Source: Myoxocephalus aenaeus
Lineage: Eukaryota; Chordata; Actinopteri; Perciformes; Cottidae
Assembly (NCBI GenBank): GCA_038501785.1
Contig: JBAMJR010000195.1
Span: forward strand, 995,001 to 1,059,000
Direction of reading: 5' to 3'
DNA length: 64,000 nt
Shown one piece after another: positions 37,381 to 60,600 of the stretch; positions within the stretch are counted from its first letter, which is position 1; every line of letters starts with the position of its first letter. The notes below the pieces were generated by a model that saw only the letters and a list, made by a program, of their open reading frames with translations, had not been told where the DNA came from and did not search any database. A program made the position numbers and the translations under genes.

Positions 37381-38215
37381 ACTTCTCAAATTTGCACGGA
37401 AGAGTGGTGGAGGAATGTCGTTTTGAGGATGAAAAAGCACAAAAGCGAAGAGACTCTAGTGTACAACTTATTGCTTTTTCTGCTATGGACCAAAGAAAGA
37501 AGAAAGGAAAGAAGCCGCACGTCGTTTCTCTTTTCCCGGCAACACTCATGTCCAATAACCACACAAACTCAGGAACAAAGGAAGGAAAATGAAGGCTGCA
37601 CACAGCTGTAGTGTCGGATCATCAGACAGCACACACTGAGGAGAAAGTGCAACTACTCATAGTCCAAACTCGTGGTGCCTGACACACAGACAACTGGATC
37701 GCAGTCATTTGCTTATTATTATAATAAAAAATACATTATTAGATTAGACGATTTCCTAAAGACAAAAAAAGGATACAACAATCAATTAAAAAACAAAACA
37801 CATATAGTAAGTCTTGTACGTGATGTGAAGATAAATCAATAAAGGCATCAGTGCATCTCTAGTCTGGAATGCCGCCCTGTTTCTCTTAAAATTTGCATCA
37901 AAGTACGGACTGTCTGGGAAGATGTATATACTGATTTCATACACTGTTTACATCAAGTTTAAAACCCCTGTACGTTTATCTGAACAACGCCCTGCTGCAG
38001 TCATAGTGTGATGTCTTGCTTTGCGTGCTACTATGATAAACTGATCGGACTCTCCTGAACTGCCTGGATCTCTAAATCTCTTTACGTTTACAATATACTG
38101 CAAGATATGAATGGGGCTGTTCTCCCTGTATGCACTGTTCTTGGCACTCTGATGTTGATGTTTATACATTTATACTGTATGACTGGTTTACTGTGCCATA
38201 GTTCTGCATGTCGGA

Positions 38216-38221
38216 AATAAA
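38216..38221 (+). terminator. Poly(A) signal of trarg1
   Basis: AATAAA about 835 bp after the trarg1 stop. An earlier AATAAA occurs near 37838. Cleavage is expected 10-30 bp further on, where it meets the gosr1 3' end. Confidence 0.55.
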
Positions 38222-38261
38222 CTTGAATGAGCATGACAAACTTGACCGTGAGCTAATCACC

Positions 38262-38272
38262 TTTATTTTATT
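38262..38272 (-). terminator. Double poly(A) signal of gosr1
   Basis: The - strand reads AATAAAATAAA, two overlapping signals, about 320 bp beyond the gosr1 stop. Predicted cleavage at about 38232-38252 falls in the same bases as that of trarg1. Confidence 0.55.
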
Positions 38273-38590
38273 AGGCGCCTCCGATAAATACAAAGTATGA
38301 CACATTTTATAAAGATTTTATAAAGAGTCAACATTACAATAGGATATAACCAGCAATATACAACTCCAAAGATGGGAATGTTATCATCAATCAGAAAATA
38401 AATTAAAACTCTCCATTCAAATAATTTCAATTCAGTGATATATTTTTCTTTTCAAAATCCTTTCTTAAATCTTTAAACAGCTTTTTAAAAGGAGAGTAAA
38501 TTAGAATATTAACATTTTTTTTAAAGTCTTGAAATACAAAGAATATATTCTGTTCTGAGGAAAGCATTGGTCCGGCAGCTGACCCGCGGA

Positions 38591-49542
<10,952 letters not shown>

Positions 49543-50396
49543 GTCAGCAGCGGCCGTGAAGAAGAAACAACTGTCGCAAATTCTCATTTGAGCCACCGCG
49601 TCCCATGGACGTGTGAAGAGAACGGCGCCCTCTGGTGGTTTCCGACCGCAAGTTGAAGGAGCCAAATCGACGACTCCCTTTGATGATGCCCACTCGTTAT
49701 TATCCCGAGGTGAAACACGATAGCAGAGTCCTAATGGGCTCATTGCTTAATGATTGAAATACTCTCATCGCTGGGCGAACGGTTGTGAGTTGTTTTCCCA
49801 GAGGTAGCTCCATGATCGTGACTGTTCCTTTACTTGAGAAGCAGAAATACCAAAATAACACACTCCATTACACATGTCAGTTGTGAGAGAACAGAAGTAT
49901 TATCAGTATACTAGTGAGACTTCACCTGCTCAGGTGTAATGTACTGAGCAAGGACTCTCACCAAAGAGGCTTTTTTTTATATTTTGTCAATCCCACAACG
50001 GCAAGTTTTAATTACATTTTTTTATGGCTGCACTATTTAATTAAATGGGAATATTGCAGATATATTGTGCACTATTTCATAAGCACTTCCCAAAAATCCA
50101 GCCGGCCATATATGATACATTTGGAAACTTTTAGAAGTGAACTAATTAAAATCAAGTTATGTGGATTTGGACGACACTATGACAGGTCCGTGGGGTTCAA
50201 AAGACTAAATCTCACTCATACCTTGACTTTTTGTCCATAGGATTACCTTGTAAATTCATGTTTCATGGGTTGAATATTCTAATTTGAGCGTTGCTGCTCA
50301 GCAGCGGTGTCAAAGTGTCAGTATATATAGAGACAAGACACAGATGTGATTGAGGTACATGTCACGCGTATTGTGAATCTCGCTTTGCTCGTTCTC
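49543..50396. other. Intergenic region between gosr1 5' end and cryba1 3' end
   Basis: This holds the gosr1 promoter: CpG-containing sequence without a TATA box that I can see, up to about 49700, with a CTCF-like site at 49625-49638. The rest is AT-rich downstream flank of cryba1. No coding sequence recognised. Confidence 0.5.
49625..49638 (-). promoter_or_regulatory. CTCF-like motif at the gosr1 5' end
   Basis: The - strand reads CCACCAGAGGGCGC, a full match to the vertebrate CTCF core, 83 bp upstream of the gosr1 ATG. Motif match only. Confidence 0.5.
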
Positions 50397-50402
50397 TTTA
50401 TT
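50397..50402 (-). terminator. Possible poly(A) signal of cryba1
   Basis: AATAAA on the - strand about 440 bp after the cryba1 stop. The 3' untranslated region so defined contains a GAT/GAC repeat near 50470-50510. Confidence 0.4.
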
Positions 50403-50842
50403 CATCATCACAGGCAGTCATGGAAATCACAGTATCATTAAGACTGGCGATCATATTGATGTGGAAGACAATGATGACGATCATGATGACGATGATGATG
50501 CCATCGATGGTGGAGATGAAAAAGAGCAACTTTTCACCGTTCTGCAGCCAACCCCAGCAGACGAGGCCTCTCTTTCACACTGATTCAGCTTTTTCTCTCA
50601 TTTCATTCCTTTTTTTCTGTCTTTCTTACATCATTCCTTTCTTTTGGGATGTTTCTTTAAAAAATGCAAAAGTGCTGTGAACAACTGACACCAGTATGCA
50701 CCTGAAGTCCAGCCCGGGATCCTGCTTTGATTAGCCAGACCAGGAGATGGAGGTTGGGAGGAGGGGAGGAAGAGAAGGAGGAAATGAAGTGCAGGAGGAG
50801 GGAGAGGAGGAGATAAGAAAGTGTGATGGAAGCGTTCCCCTC

Positions 50843-51912
50843 TCAGTGCTGGATCCTCCTGATGGACTGAATCTGGGGAGTCTGGGAGTGGGATCCAAAC
50901 TCACGGTAACACTTGTACTCTCCTCCGCGACAGTCACACTCCATGATGTACTGGTAGCCACGGTAGCCAGGGTACTGGTAGCACACAAAGCTGCAGAAAC
51001 AAATAAGAACATGCTCATTAAACGCATACATCTAAATAATCATCAATAAAATAGTTAAATAAGTAGCTGAAGGTGCTCAAAGCAGATGTGTGTAAAGCTT
51101 CACATCAAACATTATGACGATGGACTTACGCTCCACTCTGAATGTGCATGGATCCAACCTCGTTGTTCATCCAGCCCATGGCCTGCAGAGAGGGGTAGTC
51201 ATCGCACAGCTCGAACTGACGACCGGTCATGTTCTCCTTCTCAAAGATGGTCATGCGAGACTCCTTGTGGTTCTGTACAAACAAGGAGAAAGGAGGTTTT
51301 AGCACAACGTGAGATGAGGCTTAGCCTAAAGGGAACTAAGGGCTGTCACTGGGCTGTATGTTAAACCTACAGCACAGCAGATGGGCCTGAAGGAAATCAT
51401 CCTCTCAATGCGGTAGGAGTTGCTGCCACTGTAGGCCTCGAAGCGAGGGTAGTCTCCCTTCTCCAGGACAAACTGCTGGCCGCAGAAGCTAGAGTGCTCA
51501 TAGCCCACCCAGCTGCAAGCAGAGAGAAAATAGGAATGTCAGAAACCAAGGAAATATAAAAATCAGCACACTTTCAGAATCTGAAACTAGTTGCTCCATT
51601 TTTTTTTTTAATCAACTACGTACGCGCCACACTCGATCTTCAGGGAGCGGATGTTCTCCATCCCACACTCCATGATGTTCTGGCAGCTGGCGGTGAACTC
51701 CATACGCCTGCCCTGGAAGCACTCCTGATCGTACACGGTGATCTGTAAAACACAAAAAGACAACAAATTAGCCCCCCAAAAAATACACAACAATTGAAAC
51801 TAGTCGTAATCATGCATTGGAACTCCTGTGCTCATGGGTAATGTAGTGTTAAACATGTTTCCCAAACGCTTACCTTCCAAGGGCCCATGGGCATGGGGTT
51901 TGTCTGAGCCAT
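50843..51912 (-). CDS. cryba1: Beta-crystallin A1/A3 (5 coding exons, complete)
   Basis: This is a structural lens protein of the beta/gamma-crystallin family. Coding exons on the - strand: 51912-51874, 51742-51624, 51512-51371, 51272-51130 and 50990-50843. Phases 0, 2, 0 and 2 are consistent and give 196 residues; the human A1 form is about 198. Four Greek-key motifs fall one per exon after the short N-terminal arm [60 protein letters not shown] and [16 protein letters not shown]. The tail is [10 protein letters not shown]. The exon with the ATG begins at 51935 after a good acceptor. An upstream non-coding exon ends at 52319, and no upstream in-frame ATG exists, so the longer A3 form seems not to be made. 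The protein has 12 Cys and only 3 Trp. Confidence 0.95.
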
Positions 51913-52318
51913 TTTGTCTGGTTTTTCTGTAGTACCTGTGGGGGAAAACACAGATGGTCAGGCCTGCCGATGGACGACAATACTAAAAAACAAACCGTTA
52001 ACATAATTTACCGTCTATTACTCATCCTGTCTGCTACTTGTACTTCGCTGTTTACTGTCTCGCACAATTAACTCCCAGGTATCTCACATGAGACTACAGT
52101 ACAAGCCTACAACACCAAGTCTCCTATTTCCTTTCCTTCATTTGTTTTAAAAATGATTCCCTTGTTTGCAGTAAAGGTGATAAACAAGCCACTATGTCTT
52201 CCTTGCAACCAATTAAGACTCCCTATTATTATTAGTTGATAAAGTGCATTAGAGACCCTGACTACATCATGTCCATGGATTGGGAAACTGTATTGTATTC
52301 CTAACTGGTTTGACCTAC

Positions 52319-52355
52319 CCAAACTGGTGAACTGTGTGTCGCTGTCACTGAACGG
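52319..52355 (-). other. Probable non-coding first exon of cryba1
   Basis: Between the TATA box and a donor GTAGGT (intron from 52318) lie about 35-40 bp without an ATG. The next acceptor is at 51936. The start (about 52355) is estimated from the TATA distance. Confidence 0.45.
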
Positions 52356-52380
52356 TCTGCCGAGAGGGTGTGTGTGTGGG

Positions 52381-52388
52381 TATTTATA
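52381..52388 (-). promoter_or_regulatory. TATA box of cryba1
   Basis: TATAAATA on the - strand, about 25-30 bp before the inferred start of transcription, as in other crystallin genes. Confidence 0.65.
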
Positions 52389-52432
52389 CACCCATGGGTA
52401 ACAGGGGCCGGGGGGAGGCACGGCTGGACGGA

Positions 52433-52439
52433 GTCAGCA
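52433..52439 (-). promoter_or_regulatory. Maf half-site upstream of cryba1
   Basis: TGCTGAC on the - strand, 45 bp upstream of the TATA box. Large Maf factors drive crystallin genes through TGCTGA(C) elements at such positions. Motif and position only. Confidence 0.45.
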
Positions 52440-52569
52440 CTTTGCTTTGGACTCAATTGTTTTGTTGCGTGAGCCAAAGAGGGGTTAACACACAGACGCA
52501 CAGGGATTCATGCAAACACAAAGAGGGCACACGTATACTGCTATGTGGTTAAATATGTTGTGTGAGTGT

Positions 52570-52613
52570 GGGGGGGGGGGGGGGGGGGGGCGGGGGGGGG
52601 GGGGGGGGGGGGG
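52570..52613. repeat. G-run, 43 G with one C
   Basis: G21-C-G22 on the + strand, about 180 bp upstream of the cryba1 TATA box (a C-run in cryba1 sense). It is strongly G-quadruplex prone. Confidence 0.95.
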
Positions 52614-53910
52614 TCTCCACCAGTATGTATATTTATACATGTGTTTTTTTGTTTTTTTTTATTAATTTACAGTCACAGTACGTCTTGAGGAAACTTGTTA
52701 TTTATCAAATGAAAAAAAATGATTGTCTTTTGTTGTCGTATTAATGTTAATGCTACCACAGTTCCAAATAAGAGCATATATTCTATTCTCATCAATCCTT
52801 AGTCAGTTAGTCAAAGTCAAGTCTTTAAGTTATTAGTTAATTACATGGATTTAACCAATCACATGCTTGATACTTGATTAATTTTAAAGTGTTCAGTCTT
52901 TAATAAAAAACATTTGATCTTGTATCTTATTTCCTCATTCGTACATCTGTGTTTGTCAATGTTTAGTTTTTGTTTCTGTTTTTTATTGTATGACGTAAGT
53001 GAGTTTGTCTCAGCACCTACAACTCTGACTGACTTCCAGTGTCCCTCCTCATTATTACATGTGCAGTGTATCATCATTGTTTTGTCAAGACTCAGATCAA
53101 TTGTTTGTCTCCCCCCGTTTGTTGACTCATTAGAAAATGCTTTTCAACAGTATAGATAATCTAATTTCCTGAAACTTGAATATCAAGTTTCATGACTGCT
53201 GGAAAAAAACGGATCAATGACATTAACACAGGATTTGAAACAGGAAGATGGTGGCCGTGTTAGGAATCTAATCAAGCTCTTTTATGGATAAAAACAAAGC
53301 AATCCATGTTGGCCCAAGTTAGTTGGCAACAGAGTCAAAACTGAGTAGAGTTTGAACTAAAATGGCAGTAGTCTAAAACCCAAACTGATTCACCCTGCCA
53401 GTGAAAAACAGCAGATGACATGCTGCTTTTGTCCTGTTTTCACGTTGTGGTTTAAATGTGACGTATGAATGAAAATACTTGTTGCTATTTTTGGAAAACC
53501 TGCCCAAAGAAATAAATCAACAATGATGCTTAGCAGGGGGCAACGTCTCATTGGCAGGAGTGGCAGTGGGAACACAGGGGAAATGTTGAGGTAGTTGTGA
53601 TGTATGAAAGAAGTCAAGCTGTTAGTAACATGTTAACTTCTGCTGATTGATGCATTCCTCCCATCAAGCCAATCACACAAGCATCTTTTATGACACTTTT
53701 GTGGAAGCTTTTTGAAAGCATGCATTACAGATTTTTGCATTTATTTCAAACATCTGAAGCAAAAGCTGTGTTTTACAGTATTTTACTGCATCCTTTATTG
53801 TGTCATTAAAGCAGCGAGCGCACAAAACAGAAGCTGGCTCCTCTCTCTTCTAGCTGGACAATAAACATTTAGGAGTGGCTTACTGAGGTCAGCACATTGC
53901 CCAGACTTTC

Positions 53911-53912
<2 letters not shown>

Positions 53913-53973
<61 letters not shown>
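53913..53973. repeat. (TG)n microsatellite
   Basis: About 30 TG units between cryba1 and unc119. Confidence 0.95.
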
Positions 53974-53975
<2 letters not shown>

Positions 53976-54125
53976 ATATAATTATCTGATTGTGTCAACA
54001 ACACAGAGACAGAGATACAGGTAATATAATAATAATAATATCACAAGAAGAATACCTTTGTGAACACATTACTGATCAAAGTGGATCTGTTCAGATCAAA
54101 ATGTGAGTCAGGATATTATGTTTGC

Positions 54126-54128
<3 letters not shown>

Positions 54129-54216
<88 letters not shown>
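54129..54216. repeat. (TG)n microsatellite
   Basis: About 44 TG units, 160 bp after the preceding array. Confidence 0.95.
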
Positions 54217-54217
<1 letters not shown>

Positions 54218-54646
54218 ATGTCAAATCTGTTCAAACAGTCACAGCGTTGGGACCATTCTTAACAGGGACAAACTGCACATCCCCATAATGTAAATCATTA
54301 CATTTTAGGGTCAGGATTTAGTTCAAGGTTATGTTTTAGGATAAGGTTAAGGTTATGATAAGAGTTAAGATTAGGCTGGTAGTGGTTATGGTAAGTCTAC
54401 TGAATGTAGGTCAATGTAATGTTCTCAAAAGGCATGAAAACATGACTGTGTGTGCGTGTGTGCGTGTGTGTATTTCTGCTGATGATAGCAGCAGCAGCTC
54501 AGACGTGACAAAGGGACCCGCAAACTCAGCAGGCTGATGTGAAGAGCCCACAGCGACCATATAGCGACTCTCAGTGCACACAGACATTCACAAAACCACA
54601 GTTTCTTCTATAACAGACAACATTGCATCACATACAGCCTCTCTCT

Positions 54647-54650
<4 letters not shown>

Positions 54651-54718
<68 letters not shown>
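54651..54718. repeat. (CA)n microsatellite
   Basis: About 34 CA units, in opposite sense to the two TG arrays 430-740 bp to the left. The arrays could pair as a long inverted repeat. Confidence 0.95.
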
Positions 54719-54720
<2 letters not shown>

Positions 54721-57446
54721 ATATGTAATACTAATTACAAAGAAATAAGCAAACACTTGATATCTGTTAGTAAAAAAACTATCACTAGGTAGCATTGGCT
54801 TTTTCCCAGCAGGGTTTTTGTTAACTCGAGAATTGAATATTAAAGTTTTGGTCAGCATATGAAAGAAAGCAACAATCACTTCCTGTCTTCCTTGCTCTGG
54901 GTCAAAGGCACCCATCAAAATAGATACAGTAAGAAAACTCCATCTCATTTATCCCTCAGCCACACAGAGAAGGACAACAGTAAATGCAGACTGCCTCCAG
55001 GGGGAAACATTTCCACGTACACCCGGTCAATCAGTGCAGAGCCATGTGTGAAATATTAACGTAGCTGAAAAAGACTTTCTTTCTTCCTGGACATAGATAT
55101 CTGCATACACTCATTATTTAGGCCGGTCTTTGGCTTAACAGGGACTTTGTTGTTGCGGCTGGTGTTAACCGCAGGTACGGTGGGTTTGGCACTGTGTGTG
55201 ATGGACATAGTGTGACTGAGATCTCCAGTGAGTCATGCAGAGACTTTACATGCATCAGTGAAAGAGAGACAGAAATATGATTAATACATCACACAGTTAT
55301 TTCCATTCTGCTCTTTAGGGCCAAAATACCAACATAGGCCTATATGACTCTTTGTTTCCCACAGTACAACAGGTGTGCACCAACTTTAAATGTAAAGGCA
55401 ATTAGAGCTGGATGTATCAATCTATATTTGGTGAACTATGAAAAACATTTACATTATTAGTAAATGTCTGCCATTTCACTACTGTGAGCTGTGCATGGCT
55501 TTCCTTGTGTTATTGTAAGCTGTGCAACCTCTGTATCAGTGTCCTGTGTTTGGGTCCACCTGTACAACACAGTCCAGCATTATTTTGTATTATTGTTTTA
55601 AGTACAGTAGTATTAACTTAGGCAAAATGTCTTGTTATTAGACTAATATTATAGTCACATTAAGTAACAGTGTGTAACATTAGAAATGCAATTTAATATT
55701 AATTAATATGTTTTCATTAGTGCAGAATCACCTAAAAATAAATAAGAATTGTTCTCTTCACGGCGCTGAATGCCATGTTTATATTGTAGCTCTGAACGGA
55801 CTAACTGATAGCGTGCTTCCTATATTGGATGCCTGGAAGAACTCAGTTCAACAACTTCTCTCATTCTCTAAATTTATTTACTAAATGATCACAAGCAAAG
55901 TAGCAAGCGCTGCAATTGCAAAAGCAGTGAGTGGTACAGCCAACACGCAGGTTGGGCAAAGAACAACTGCCCCACCAACGGAAGTGGGGCCTTTCATACA
56001 CAGTTTATCGTCACAGGTTCGTCTCACCTCGTCCTAACATCTGATTCGCTCTATCCTGTCAAGAGGAGGAGAATCCCGTGTTCTCATCTTTTCTCACAAG
56101 ACTGGAACGTGCAACGACCAGTCTGCTTCCATAATGTCAATATACTAATAAACAGTTGTGGGTGTTGAAGTGCGCAGGCGTGTGACTAACTTCCCTTGAG
56201 AACTGGACATTTCATAGACACAACAGCTGCATAGCTGTGTTATACTGACCTCGCTAATCTGAACTTTAATAGACATGAAGAGTAATGCAATGAAGAATAT
56301 CTACAGAATATAAGGATTTATATTATCACTAACCCAACAAGTGTTTTCACGTTTTTGTGTCAACCTTCTCCTGTTTTGGCGCACAGGAGACATTTCAGTT
56401 GGTTGCAATATACAACCTCACCGTTGGATGCCGCCAAATCCCCCACTGCACCTTTAAGATGGAAACAGGTAGTGGTACAGATAAGTACGCGTATTGAGAC
56501 TATTTACCTGAGCTGAGGTAAAGTATCAATACGTTAATATACAAACACTACTTCAAAATAAAAATATTTTAGTGCATGTGAGCGTGCCCCACCGGCTAGC
56601 TCGTGGCCGGGACTCTGCACTGAGTCCACACAGCGGTCATCGTAGCCCCCACCCTCCGGTTTAAGAGTGGATACATGTGTGCTCTTTTGTTTCTGATGTT
56701 ATTATAATGCAGGGGATATTGACACTTGTACATTGGCTTTGGCAACACCCCTGGAGCCATTATCAAAGTGTATCAACACTCAACTTTGCACCTTCTAAAG
56801 TCGTCTTTCCTGGAACTGAGCTGCTGAATGGACGATGCACGGAAAAGGCTGTTTGAGTCGGAGTTTACCATTATTTCCTACAAACTACTGTAAAAAGTCC
56901 TTATTCAAGTCGAATGGTAATATTTAACGCAGTTTCGTAGGGGCCTCAACAGAACGAGAACACACATTGCATACAATATAAGGCCAATTGTTTATCAGAG
57001 GGTTTGTCATCTGGATTGCGTGCGTTTGACGGTTGCTGCACAGATTGCGCGCAGAAGCACCAGGCGCTGAGACCTCCCTCCATCCTTGACAGCAACTGCC
57101 ATCTGCTGCCGCTTCTTTTTCAGTTTCAACCCCAGCAGATTATTTCTCACCGACTATAGCTTCACTTGACACGGCTGAAATAGCGTCTCAGAAAGCATCT
57201 GCGCAGAAGAAGAAATCAGCCCGCTTTCCGCATATTGCGCTCAGCCAACGAGAGCCGCGGCCGCTTGCATGCGAACCGTCTGCGGAGACAGACTGCAGGC
57301 TCATATAAAACGAAGCGGATTTGAATTAAGCACCGGATAACGTACAGCGACTGTGCATCCTTCGGTGAAGGAGGGAGGGGGAGAGGGAGGCAACTGTTTT
57401 GTATCTTGGAAGCCCTGGGTTAGGAGAGGGGGAGGTGGAGCGGAGC

Positions 57447-57696
57447 ATGAGCTATTCCTGTACCAGCATCGGCAGCAGCCAGGACCCATCCACCGCTAAG
57501 AAGCCTGCCGGTAATAATCCGGGCAGAGACACCGGAGCCACAGACAGCAGCAGCCCGAAGCAAACGGCGGCAATGAAAGTGAAGAAAGGCTGCAACTCGA
57601 CCGACGTGGGGGTCCCGGTGACCACGGAGGAGGACCTGCTCGGCAGCACCGCGATCACTCCGGAGGATGTTCTGGGCTTGCAGAAGATCACAGAGA
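57447..57696 (+). CDS. unc119: UNC119, exon 1 only (partial)
   Basis: UNC119 proteins bind myristoylated cargo and deliver it to cilia and photoreceptor outer segments. The exon starts at ATG 57447 (MSYSCTSIGSSQDPSTAKKP), runs through a low-complexity Ser/Lys region with MKVKKG, and ends AITPEDVLGLQKITE just before a perfect donor GTAAGT at 57697 (phase 1). MKVKKG and PEDVLGLQ.IT are the family's N-terminal marks. The cargo-binding beta-sandwich is encoded by later exons that are not in this window. The MKVKKG motif suggests UNC119A, whereas the TEEDLL stretch recalls UNC119B, so the paralogue is left open. The 5' flank is CpG-rich. Confidence 0.85.
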
Positions 57697-60600
57697 GTAA
57701 GTTCACTGTCGGTTATTGAGTGACACACAGAGGGACAACGGTGTTGAAATGTTCCAGCTCCTGCATGAGTCATGTACCACGTCATTACCGTGTCCCCTTG
57801 TTTATGTAATCTATTTAGGCCCTATTCAAGCACATGGTAATGCATCACTGAGCCCCCTCTCTGGTACACGTTAACCTGGCTGCAGATGCGCTTTGAAGCT
57901 CCTCTGCTGGCATCTCGGTTGCCCTGTGACCGGTCAGCGTTGCTGGAGGTTAAGTTTAGCACACGGTGGGTGAGTGGTGCTATAATACACCATGTGCAGT
58001 TTAAAGTACCTGTGATGGAGCGGTGAAAGACTCCTCAAATGCAGAGGTCAGTTAATTTGCTGAACATGCATGACTCACATTGTATCCTCTTAATTAAACA
58101 AGGGGATTTTATCTGACTAGAAGGATGCACAATGAGAATGGGGTGACTGAGGAGGCATCCTTCAAAGCAGCATGCATGCTTCCTTTGCATTAGTTCACAT
58201 TTAGTTCACTAAAGTCTCTGTACTGAACATGCAGAAGTTTTCACCTGAGAATTAAAACACCCAGGTGTCAGGTCTGCGTGTGTTTTGTAATCAACTTTTT
58301 ATTTTTAACAAATATGTAGAATATGGGATATCTAAAAAAAAACGTGTCCAACTCTGTGGAGCTGGTGTTGAAATGTTCTAGCTGGAGTTTGCAGTGTAGT
58401 TCTGCAGACATGTTGCTTGGGATTAAACATGTACTTTATCAAAAAGGTAGTTTTAGTAGTAAATTAAGATTTTACTTAATAGTATTACGGTCCATTACTT
58501 ATACGTACAAGTAGCAATACCACAACACTCCATTACAGTAAAAATCCAAGTTAAAGAACAAAAGTATTATTATTATCAGCACTAAGGACCCTTATCTATA
58601 TGATTGCATATCACAGGATCTGCATGTGTGTTGTAAAATCTGAAAAGTAGCAACTATCAAAGTAAAGTTTAGGCTCAGTGAATACAGTCTTTATACACAA
58701 GGAGAGCATCTCATTCAATGATAAACAAACCAATTTTATATATATTTTAATTTCCATGATGAACAACTTTTTTTATTTCTGATGTCACACCTTTACATCT
58801 TAAACAAGCCTCTTAGAAAACCGGAGCGATGGCAGCCAAGGATGTGCACAACAACAGCGACATGCATAATCAACTCAGGTCTTAAACCATAGTTAGCTAA
58901 TAGGTGGCCAGCAGGGCATTTGACTATTTAAAGACCAGTATAATACCTTACACAACACGTTACATTGGCCGTTACAGACTGAGTGTGATAATATGCAAAT
59001 AGATTTTCTTCGAGCTATTTTAAAGGGCATTTAAAGTCACTTTGTACTGATGGTCATGTAGTAGCTTCACATGTGACAGTAAGATAAACAATACAACTAG
59101 TGCACGTCTCTCTATAAACTTTTACAGTGAAGATAACTAACTCAATTCACATTTGTCATGTCATTTTTTTAAATGTTGGGACGAGGAATGAGACCTCTTT
59201 GGCTCAGCTTGTTCCTTGCTGACCGCCACCGTAAAGTTTCTTAAATGTCCTTTAACTGCAGATGTGTTTTTGATCCATGTGTCTCACACAGAGTTTCGTC
59301 TTTGTGTTTTTATCTGTCTGTCGTTGTGTTTTTATCCGTCTCTTTGGTGATTTACATGAGTGAGTCTGTGTGTGGGATCGGTGTCCAGCTGCACATCGAC
59401 GGCAACATCGCAATGATTCTGTCTCCCACGCTGAACTTATTATGGTCTTGGAAACTCTCACTTTTCTATCTCGCAGCATCATCGCTGGAGGCAATAAGGA
59501 GGCATGTGTGAATCACCACAGCAACGTGAATACACGCTTGAATCACTACGGCAACATGAAGCATCTGTCCGTGGTTGCAGCCCACTGGAGCGTGCGTTTC
59601 TGTTCTCCTGCACATTTCCTCCTCTACGCTCCTCCTCTTCTTTCTTCTCCTCTGCTTCGCTGTTTAACATAGTCGTGCTGTCACTTGATGGATTGTGTAG
59701 ACAAAACACACACACTCACGCTTGCTTGTGGCGGTTAAACGAAGCAAGAAACAGCCTGCAGAAAGCCACCTCGTCTGTCTCGTTTTTTTGGCTGAAATTG
59801 ATTCCTTCCCAAAAGTGGCATGACACACAATTGACAACTCAACAGAGCTCAGTTATACTTGACAACAGTTGTGAGTCCAAAACTTTGTTGTTTGGAGCAT
59901 AGATGTCTCACAGGAGGGGACATTTCACTTTGTGTCAGATACATTCTCAGAAAAGACTTTCAAACAGCATAAAGTTTCCACTAATCATTTTCTGCTCCAT
60001 CCGTCTGGTAATCAAAGCAAGCTGCTGAGATTGATTAAGATTTGCATAGAAGTAACCGGCTTTCTGCTCAGTTGACTGAACTGATCCAAACGTATGTTCT
60101 TAACTGAATCTTAATCTGCCGCGTCAGTGGAGCGATCACAAATTTTGAGCTGCAAGAAAGACTCCCCTGCAGACATTTGTTTCTTTTAGGGAAGTGACTA
60201 ATAATTATTTTCAGTATTATTATTTTTTATTTTATTAATCAATTGTTTTTTTGAAGCTGAAACAATCTATTGATTCAGTTAATTTTATAGATGAAAGATT
60301 AATTATATTGTGAGCAAAACATATGAGTTCATATGAGTTCTCTGATTCCAGCTTTTTTTGTGGGAATTTGATGGTTCTTAAAAGAAACTCATGGATCATT
60401 GAAATTGAATATATTTGGATATTTTGGTTGAACAACACACGTCTCATGAACGAAACAATTTCTAAAAATGAATGATTTGCAAAGGTATTGTTAGTTTTCT
60501 TTATAAAATGCCCTCCGCAATTTCCCAGAGCTCACAGTAATGTTTTCTAATTGTTTTCTTAAACATTTCTTCAATTTACATTATAAATCAGAGAAAAGCT

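Larger units (their letters stand above)
52614..57446. other. Intergenic region between cryba1 and unc119
   Basis: The genes are divergent (cryba1 -, unc119 +), so both promoters lie here. No exon is recognisable between them. There are three long dinucleotide repeats (53913-53973, 54129-54216, 54651-54718). Sequence becomes CpG-rich from about 57000, including GAGCCGCGGCCGCTTGC near 57250, as expected of the unc119 promoter. Confidence 0.55.
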
